Origin: Gracilaria gracilis | Lineage: Eukaryota; Rhodophyta; Florideophyceae; Gracilariales; Gracilariaceae | Reading direction: 5' to 3' | NCBI GenBank assembly: GCA_030374805.1 | Contig: JARGSG010000011.1 | Location: 310,001 to 374,000 of the forward strand | DNA length: 64,000 bases | Notes under the pieces: generated by a model | The model's input: the letters and a program-made list of their open reading frames with translations, nothing else | Databases searched by the model: none | What the model was told of the DNA's origin: nothing | Shown: in pieces, positions 56,384-64,000 of the stretch | How the letters are laid out: every line of letters begins with the position of its first letter | Position numbering within the stretch: the first letter of the stretch is position 1 | Program-made: the position numbers and the translations under genes

Positions 56384-57837
56384 CCCCGCAAATGGACTCC
56401 ACATCGACTTATCCACTTCCGACAACGGTCAAACTCTCAACGGTTTCTTCACTACCGATGACTTGCGTGGTATGCTCGAAGCAAAAGACTACCGTGCACT
56501 CGACATGGTCTTCCCCTTCATCGGCGCCTTCTTCGACCGATGCTGTGACGAAGTGGATTCAGCTCCCATCACTTCCGTCTTCTCCAAGTACTCAGACCTC
56601 CTCCTCGCCACCATGCGATACAACACCTTCACCGAAAAGACCGATGCCCGCCTCACCGATCTCCACAACCAAATCCGATCCTTCAAGCGCACAGCTGTAC
56701 TCGTCCACGGCCCCCACCATACTTCCAGCCTCGGAACCCTCAAGTTTTACCTCCTCGACCACATTGTCGAGGACATTCGCCGCTTCGAAGGCCTCCACTT
56801 CATTGATGCCGGCATATTCGAGCACGCTCACACCCTCTTCAAGTCCCATTACTCAAAAACCTCAAAGCGCAGGTCCACCGCACACCAAGAACCCATTCGT
56901 GCCATGCACCACTCCAACGCCATCAAGGACTAAAATCCCGTCTCCACAAACCCTTCTATAACCTCCTTCTCTTCTGGCTTCGCTTCCCCCCCTCCAATCC
57001 AGAGAACCCGGTTTCGTCCGTGATGGCAAGTACATATCCCTCGCTGACCTTATCACTGCCCACAAATTCATTCGCTCCAATCCCCACCTCGCTCACCAAT
57101 CTCTTCAAGACCTCTTCCCCCCCGATACCCTATCCATTCTTGCACAATTCGGAAGAGACGCCCTCCCATCCTTCATCACCATTCCTCGCGAAGTCCCACA
57201 ACTCAGTGACAACTCCCCCGCCCTCCTTCGGGCACGACTCACCATAGTCAACTCCGCTTACGTCGTCGGCGGTTATCCCGACACTCGACAACTACATCAC
57301 AGAACGAAAAGAGCTCACCCTCCAGGGTCCTTCTGTCCCCATCATTCAACGAATTTTGCCACCCCCTCCTTCGGTCCATCCAAGTCCCCAAAATTCTCCC
57401 ACGTTCTCGTCGCCGGCTCCCCCCCTCCACGTTCATCGTCTGGGTCTGCAAACTCATCTCCCTTCTTCGTTTCGCTCTTCCTTCTTCCACTTCTTCTCCC
57501 AAGGAGTTCGCCTTCGTCCAGTTCATGGAACTCGTCCCACCCAGCGACGACGTCGATCTCACCCTCAACTGCGTTTGCCTCCGATGGGCAACAGACGATG
57601 AACGTAACCACACCATCCACCCAGTTCCCATCTCTACCCACTCCACTTCCGATAACGTTTCCCCTTGGTATGAACTCATTCCCTCTTCCTCCATCTTCGG
57701 CTCCGTTCATGTTCTCCGCCAGAACTACCCCACTCCTCCCTTCACTTCTCGTCTACACTGGCGCTTTCACCGATTCTATCTCAATCGGTTCTATCGAGAC
57801 CCCACCGCCAAGCCTTATTTCCCATCCAACACGTAGC
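56384..57837 (+). pseudogene. Plavaka/KDZ-like transposase, C-terminal part
   Basis: Resumes the transposase after the Gypsy. VHGPHHTSSLGTLKFYLLDHIVEDIRRF and FEHAHTLFKSHYSKTSKRR lie in one frame up to a TAA at 56931. PGFVRDGKYISLADLITAHKFIRS continues in another frame from 57004. A C-terminal CVCLRWATDD...WYELIPSSSIFGSVHVLR...LNRFYRD lies in a third frame and ends at 57837. The last motif is the conserved end of Plavaka-type transposases. At least two frame changes make this part non-functional as one gene. Confidence 0.75.
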
Positions 57838-57995
57838 CTCTATTCCCTGTTAGCTTCAGCTTCATAAAAATTTAAACCCGCTTCGTTTCCATTGGCAGGA
57901 GTGAAGATACGCACGACATGAGAAAGAAGAAGCATCTCTTCCCCATCCCACACATACCTCCACCCCTTCCCCCCTCACTGCACCTCACCCTACCC

Positions 57996-58877
57996 TTAGT
58001 AGCCCACCTCTTCCCTACCATCAACCCCTGTCCCTTCGCTGCGTTCCGCCCGGTGTGCCACCAACCGCCCGAAACTCGCGTCCTCTGGTCGACAGGCCGC
58101 TCTGTAACAATCAAGAACTGCACCTAGTCTCCGTGTTAGTTCTGCCATAAAATAGTCCTCCCTCACAGCTCGGTATATGTTCTCCCTCGATGGTACCCAC
58201 ATCCCAACTGTCCCAGTTCTCCCAGAGTTTCCCGACACACACCTCGGATCTCCATCCACAAACCCATCGTTCTCAAACTCCTCGGCATGCTCCTCCTGTA
58301 GCGATTCCCAGGCTACCCCCAGTGTTTCTTCAACAGCCCCAGGTAGATTATTTCCATACTAAGTAGAGAACAAAAGCTGTCTTTGCCCTCCACGTCCCAC
58401 AACCTAATTCATAGTTTTCACCACACAGGCAATCCATGCGTCAAGTCTCGCAAGGTGCATCACTGTTTCATCCACGTACTGCCGTTCACCATTACTTTGC
58501 CTATCTATTGCGTATCCCATATACTCCTCCAACACTGCCACCGCCATCCCATTCTTGAAGTACATATCTTCATCATCAAACTCCCATGGTGGCCCAATCA
58601 CATGAGACCCAGAATACGCAAGGTCTTCGAACCGGCTCGTTCTCCACGCACACAACTCATTCCCCCCGCCCTCCTCTCTTCTTATCTGCTTCTCGCGCGT
58701 CTCCCCCATCTGCTGCTTTAGGTCTTCCCATAGCTCAGTCCCCTCAGTAGGTTTCGCACGTTTCGCAATCAAATCATATGCAAGGATGGAGAATAACTTG
58801 TCGCGAGCCGGCCGCTTCCGCACCCCAATCACATCGCTTAATGTCTGCTTCATCCGCTGCCTCAGAGCCTCAGACAC
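57996..58877 (-). pseudogene. Accessory gene of the Plavaka-like element, unknown function
   Basis: From the ATG at 58877 an ORF of 157 residues (MSEALRQRMKQTLSDVIGVRKR, YSGSHVIGPPWEFDDEDMYFKNGMAVAVLEEYM) ends at 58404. In the same frame, after a short gap with two stops, coding-like sequence continues (AVEETLGVAWESLQEE, VGMWVPSRENIYRAVREDYFMAELTRRLG) to 57996. The gap could be a small intron or decay. The protein would be acidic and helical, with no known family. It lies tail-to-tail with the transposase, the usual place for a second gene in this class of transposon. Confidence 0.5.
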
Positions 58878-59021
58878 TTGTCCCCACTCACATTATCCAC
58901 ACACTTTTATTTCCTTCCCGCTTCTCGTATCGTCTCCCAAGTATCTTTCATTATTTCCGTCTCCGCCACATATTTCAACAGCACATCACTTCCTTCCTCC
59001 GTTGATGGCGTATACGATCTC

Positions 59022-59952
59022 TGATGGAGGTTATAGCTGGGAAGGGAAGGTTGATGCAAAGGGAAGGTGGGGACATGCAAAGGAAGTTCGCCAGCTCTGG
59101 CTGGGATTTACTTGGAGGTGCGTAGCTCACAACTTATATAGCACTATGCCGTCGCACTACCGAACAACTCCAACTCTGAGTAAAACCTAAGCCACTAAGC
59201 AGGGACACTCAATACTACCAATCATCTTCTAACATGACATGGTAACGCTGCCACAATTCATGACAGCTTACAAATAACAAGGCACAACAGTGCACAGCAG
59301 TGCACAGCAGTGCACAGCACTGCAAAACAATTCCGTACAATATTGCACGACAATGTACAATAATGTACAACAATGTACAACCATGCGCATCCATGACAGT
59401 GCATACACACAATACGACAGCGCACCATAATGACCAGACCACGACAATCCATACACAAACACCCGCACCTGTTGCCTGCAACCTGTAATCAGTACACGAC
59501 GCCATAATGTGTATGTCTAGGCTCACCAAGTCACACGTCAGCAACAAGTACCTGTAAACCATATGACGTGAACCAAACACAGCCAACAAGTTCCGTGCAT
59601 CCAGATACATACATGTGCATGCAGCACTACCCGAACATGAAGTCAACCACTCAACAGGGTCAACACTCGTGCACCATGTACCAAGTATCCACATTGCTAC
59701 ATGTGCACACTGTACACCTCGACCACTCTAACAACGTGTCCTCGTGTACAGTCTGTCTTTACGAACCCATCTGAACAGCTTGATATTCGGCAGAGCATCA
59801 CATCTGACACGTTCATCCAATGGTGGCTCTTCCACCATCCAACACAGTGGAGCGTACAGAACGAAATCAGTCATAGTTTCACATACCAAGGTACCATTCT
59901 AGACTTGTCACATGTGAACAGCTTGATGTCAGTGACAGCATGACATCCAACA
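59022..59952 (-). repeat. LTR of element A
   Basis: Minus strand starts TGTTGGATGTCATGCTGTC and ends ACCTCCATCA. It has the TATATAAG box near 59130 on minus and a tandem run of TGTACATTGT/TGTGCACTGT units (about 59285-59395). Confidence 0.85.
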
Positions 59953-60417
59953 CCCTCCCTCTGTTACTGACTTCAAGCGACTCGCACAAGCACCAACAGC
60001 ACAATTAACTGGGTGTAAGATGTGCAATGCAACCCTTTCAGTAATATCGTGCAGAGGGATGGTGACAGCCAGTTCAACAGGCTAATGAGTTGTTTCAAAG
60101 TCCATATTCGTACATCAATGACCAGTGTTCTTCTATCACGCTTGCGTACTGTTTGACTTAACATGAGAGTGACAGCATCGGGTCTTCTTTCAACACTCTC
60201 TCACTCACTTCAATCGCAGTAATCCAACACTTGTAACGAAGGCAATGAGACACCATCTTCTAAGCAGGAAAGAACTGACGAGACAGTGTGAGGTTAAATC
60301 TCAGGATGATCTTCAGAGACCCTCTCTCTCTCCCTGACCTTAAAAGCAAAGTGATTTCCAGTTCTTTTCAAACCTACAAAGCAACACACTTTCTCCCTCA
60401 ATGCCAGCACAGAAGCA

Positions 60418-61125
60418 ATCTAGACATGCACAAATGACAACCTTCTAGATCCTTGAACCATATATTTTCTCCAAGTATGTAACAAATAACAACCTCTTAA
60501 AAAATCTTCTCTTCTGTAGGTTTACCAGACATGCAAATCAGGACAACCTTCTGGTTCACCCACAGTCATTTGAACACCGGACATGCAACACAGAGCAACC
60601 TTCCGGATCACGGTCATCATGATCATGCCCTACACATGCAAAAATGACAACCTATTAGGTCCATGAAATAAAGCAGTTCTCCGAGCATGTAACATATAAC
60701 AATCTCTCGGAACGAGAATCATTTCAATGTTTAACCAGATATGCAACACAACAGCAACCTTCCGGTTCGACATTAACGTTCCGTACACCGAACGTGCATA
60801 ACAAAGCAACCTTCCGGGTCAGAAACACATACTGATACGCTGGACATGCAACACAACGCAACCTCCCAGCTCAACAGCTCTCCTCTAGATGCCGGACATT
60901 GAAAAACACAGCAACGTTCCGGAAACAATAAGAGCATAACAGTCATCTCGGGCATGCAAAACGACAACCTTCTGAGCGTCTTTGGCGAACAGAAGTATCA
61001 GACATGTACATCGCAACCTTCTGATACTTTCATTGTACCCAGACATGCATAAGGACAACCTCCCGGAATGCGTAGGGAAAACAGTTACATAGAGTCTCAG
61101 GCATGAAAACACTCAACCTCCTGAG
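60418..61125 (-). repeat. Array of about 14 stem-loops with constant loop and varying stems
   Basis: Units start near 60418, 60471, 60524, 60577, 60629, 60680, 60734, 60787, 60839, 60892, 60947, 60993, 61037 and 61096, a period close to 53 bp. Each has a loop like CATGCAAAACGACAACCT between short arms that change from unit to unit yet stay complementary: ATCTAGA/TCTAGAT, ACCAGA/TCTGGT, CCGGA/TCCGG, TCCGAG/CTCGGA, GCTGG/CCAGC, AAGTATCAGA/TCTGATACTT, CTCAGG/CCTGAG. Units near 60787 and 61037 pair poorly. The pattern implies selection on RNA (or cruciform DNA) structure in this element family. Confidence 0.85.
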
Positions 61126-61169
61126 CTCTAGTAAACATAGAAGCAAAAGAAAGCAACAAAAAAATGAAC

Positions 61170-62251
61170 ATCGGGCCCACTAGCAGGAAATACTATTCCC
61201 GGTACCCTAGGGAGTCGAACCCCTGGCCCCCGGAGACCTTCCGGGTAGGAAACGACTTCTTCAGTCTACCTCCTCCTGCGTTCCGGGAGAAGGCGCGTTG
61301 CTCTCTACGAGATGTCCAGAGGATGGTTAATGGCCAAAGATATGCCTTCACCAAGTAAAACCCTCTCTGATCTCTTGCAAGAACTTGCGCGACCTTGAAA
61401 CGGCAGCTACTTTGACACCCAAGGTACGCTTCTAGCGAGCAATCAATGAAGATCACAAGCAGCCTGATCCCAGTGGAAGGTCAGCCTTCGTTACGTTGCC
61501 TCCTCGTACTAAAAGCCCACTGGACAAGCCAATGAGTCAATTGCACGGATCAAAAGCTCCTTATGGATGCCTTCACCGCCGTCCAAGCACCTAACACACA
61601 GTCAGGTTCAACAAACAAAAGTCAAACACCACAACCAAAGTGCAGTACGCCACGGCACCCCGTTAGCTTCAGCGCTCGCGGTACAACACCGTTATCCGCC
61701 CAAAAAAACCGGTGGAGCCCGCTACTCAGCACGTCCGCTTTGGTTCAAGCCGCCTGGCTCCCGTCCCCGATTACTCGGATCAACCGTTCGTCGCACAGGT
61801 AATGCAGTGATGACCAAAAATGCCGAGCACACACGTAGTGCACGGACATCAACAACAACTGCTGAGCACAAAGCTAGTGCCCAGACTTCGATAAAAATGG
61901 CCTCAACCTCTGGGATCAGAACCCGCAAAGATGACGCGGGGATCCCAACAACAAGAACAATAGAGGGAGACCAAACAAATCGGATAGCGATCGACAACAA
62001 GGGCAACAACGAGCACCCAAACACAATCACGATAGAGAGTCAACGTCGAACCACTACCAACACAACGCCCTCAGGGAGGAATGCAATCGAAAAAGGGAAT
62101 TACAACACCAACGAAACCAAGCAATAACACAAGATACGGAATCAAACAAACAACGGAAACATCAACAACGGCGATGAATAACGAGGTTGGCGGTGAGGGA
62201 GAGCGGCGGAAAGGGAATCATGACGAACAATATCGGCAGAGGTCAGCGGGG
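61170..62251 (-). other. Leader of element A, shared with Copia element 1
   Basis: Inverted near-copy of about 31463-32520. The shared blocks include the sequence TACCGGGAATAGTATTTCCT. No conserved ORF with a recognised domain. Confidence 0.7.
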
Positions 62252-62265
62252 CTGGGCCCATAACC
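62252..62265 (-). promoter_or_regulatory. Primer binding site of element A
   Basis: GGTTATGGGCCCAG on the minus strand, identical to that of Copia element 1 and abutting the LTR stub. Confidence 0.8.
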
Positions 62266-62318
62266 TGATGGAGGTTATAGCTGGAAGCGAAAGTTGAGGG
62301 GATGCAAGGGAAGTTTTT

Positions 62319-63767
62319 CCAAGAGGTTGTTATTTGTTACATGCTTGGAGAAAATATATGGTTCAAGGATCTAGGAGGTTGTCATTTGTGCATGTCTAGA
62401 TCGCTTTTGTGATGGTATTGAGGCAGAAAGTGTGTTGTTTTGCAGGTTTGAGAGGAACTGGAATTCAATCTGCTTTCAAAGTCAGTGAGAGAGAAACGGT
62501 GTCTGAAGACCATCCTGAGATTTGACTTTTCACTGTCTTGCCAATTCTTTGCTGCTTAGAAGATGGTGTCTCATTGCCTTCGTTACAAGTGATGGAGTAC
62601 TGCGATTGAAGTGAGTGACAGAGGGAGGGTGTTGAAAGAAGACCCGATGCTGTCACTCTAATTTTAAGTCAAACAGTACGCAAGTGTGGTAGAAGTACAC
62701 TGGTCATTGATGTACGAATATGGACTTTGATACAACTCATTAGGCTGTTGAACTGGCTGTCACCATCCTTCTGCACGATATTACTGAAAGGGTTGCATTG
62801 CACATCTTACACCAAGTTAATTGTGCTGTTGGTGCTTGTGCTACTCGCTTGAAGTCAGTAACAGAGGGAGGGTGTTGGATGTCATGCTGTCACTGACATC
62901 AAGCTGTTCCCATGTGACAAGTCTAGAATGGTACCTTGGTATGTGAAACTATGACTTATGTCGTTCTGTACGCTCCACCGTGTTGGATGGTGGAAGAGCC
63001 ACCTTTGGATGAACGTGTCAGATGTGGTGCTGTGTCGAATACCAAGGTGTTCAGATGGGTTCGTACAGACAGACTGTACACGAGGACACGTTGTCTAGAG
63101 TGGTCGAGGTGTACAGTGTGCACATGTAGCAATGTGGATACTTGGTACATGGTGCACGAGTGTTGACACTGTTGAGTGGTTGACATCATGTTCGGGTAGT
63201 GCTGCATGCACATGTATGTATCTGGATGCATGGAACTTGTTGGCTGTGTTGGGTTTACGTCATATGGTTTACAGGTACTTGTTGCTGACTTGTGACTTGG
63301 TGAGCCTAAATATACACATTATGGCGTCGTGTAGTGATTACAGGTTGCAGGCAACAGGTTCGGGTGTTTGTGTATGGATTGTCGTGGTCTGGTCATTATG
63401 GTGCGCTGTCTTATTGTGTGTATGCACTGTCATGGATGCGCATGGTTGTACATTGTTGTACATTGTTGTACATTGTTGTGCAATATTGTACGGAATTGTT
63501 TTGCACTGCTGTGCATTGTTGTGCCTCGATAGTTGTAAGCTGTCATGAATTGTGGCAGCGTTACCATGTCACGTTAGAAGATAATTGATAGTATTGAGTG
63601 TCCCTGCTTAGGGGCTTAGGTTTTACTCAGAGTTGGAGTTGTTCGGTAGTGCGACGGCATAGTGCTATATAAGTTGTGAGCTAAGCACCTCCAAGTAAAT
63701 CCCAGACAGAGCTGGCGAACTTTCCTTGCATCCCCCCAACTTTCCCTTCCAGCTCTAACCTCCATCA
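62319..63767 (+). mobile_element. Truncated inverted copy, element B
   Basis: Begins inside the hairpin array (two units, at 62319-62348 and 62369-62401), continues through the tail and purine tract, and ends with a full LTR (62873-63767). It is the mirror image of 59022-60500, so elements A and B form a head-to-head arrangement. A second purine-tract-plus-LTR-start motif lies at about 62624-62660. Confidence 0.75.
62873..63767 (+). repeat. LTR of element B
   Basis: Starts TGTTGGATGTCATGCTGTC and ends AACCTCCATCA; TATATAAG near 63667; tandem TTGTACATTG units at 63446-63480. Confidence 0.85.
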
Positions 63768-63768
63768 A

Positions 63769-64000
63769 ATTGAACCAAACACAGCCAACAAAGTTCCATG
63801 CATCCAGATACATACATGTGCATGCAGCACTACCCGAACATGATGTCAACCACTCAACAGTGTCAACATTCGTGCACCATGTACCAAGTATCCACATTGC
63901 TACATGTGCACACTGTGCACCTCGACCACTCTAGACAACGTGTCCTGGTGTACAGTCTGTCTGTACGAACCCATATGAACACCTTGATATTCGACACAGC
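63769..64000 (-). mobile_element. LTR fragment C, inverted, running off the window
   Basis: Reverse complement of about 63015-63250 of LTR B. It joins the end of LTR B after a few bases, making a second inverted junction. Its far end is outside the window. Confidence 0.75.

Larger units (their letters stand above)
59022..62318 (-). mobile_element. Non-coding Copia-related LTR element A
   Basis: On the minus strand: a 5' LTR stub (62318-62266), primer site (62265-62252), a leader like that of Copia element 1 (about 62250-61170), a hairpin array (61125-60418), a 450 bp tail, a purine tract, and a full 3' LTR (59952-59022). No gag or pol is present, so it would depend on a coding relative such as element 1. 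Its 5' LTR is truncated. Confidence 0.75.

Noticed and set aside
60418-61125. CRISPR array interpretation of the 53 bp periodic repeats
   Set aside because: The repeated part is a loop with variable paired arms, the unit is diverged, no cas genes are present and the genome is eukaryotic.

Overview
The window looks like nuclear DNA of an alga-like eukaryote with few introns, most likely a red alga of the Chondrus/Gracilaria type. This is an inference from long single-exon housekeeping genes (an AP-complex beta subunit, a Nup133-like nucleoporin) set directly beside a large island of mobile elements. I saw no bacterial operons, rRNA, tRNA or CRISPR arrays.

Layout. Bases 1-7377 are host genes: a beta-adaptin (minus, running off the left edge), a DSC3-like membrane-anchored ubiquitin-like protein (plus) and a Nup133-like nucleoporin (minus). 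Bases 7.8-8.9 kb hold a decayed Harbinger/DDE_4-type transposase. From about 10.7 to 29.3 kb lies an unusual island. It carries two inverted coiled-coil paralogues, a ketopantoate-reductase-like gene, a 2OG-Fe(II) dioxygenase-like gene, a protein with a ParB-type DGxHR motif, a decayed hAT transposon, and a beta-class DNA amino-methyltransferase fused to a SET domain. A family of near-perfect palindromes of about 74 bp (at least eight copies plus half copies) is scattered through and around these genes.

From 30.7 to 58.9 kb the elements are nested. A Copia element (30657-37496) is followed by a fragment of a second copy that ends at the terminus of a Plavaka/KDZ-like DNA transposon. The transposase of that transposon (38328-57837) is split by a 16.3 kb Gypsy element (40081-56383, 5 bp target duplication CCCCG), and the Gypsy is split in turn by another Copia element (43249-48170, target duplication ACTGT). 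The Gypsy carries a 535-codon antisense ORF of unknown function. From 59.0 kb to the right edge there are head-to-head truncated copies of a non-coding, Copia-related element.

Most interesting signals. (1) At 60.4-61.1 kb there is a 14-unit array of stem-loops with a period near 53 bp; the loop is nearly constant while the stem sequences change and stay paired. (2) ParB-like, 2OG oxygenase-like and methyltransferase-SET genes sit together with shared palindromes, suggesting a mobile chromatin- or DNA-modification cassette. (3) Three Copia-type elements share a primer site matching the anticodon arm of initiator tRNA-Met (half-tRNA priming), and in one of them the gag frame appears to run through the LTR and primer site.
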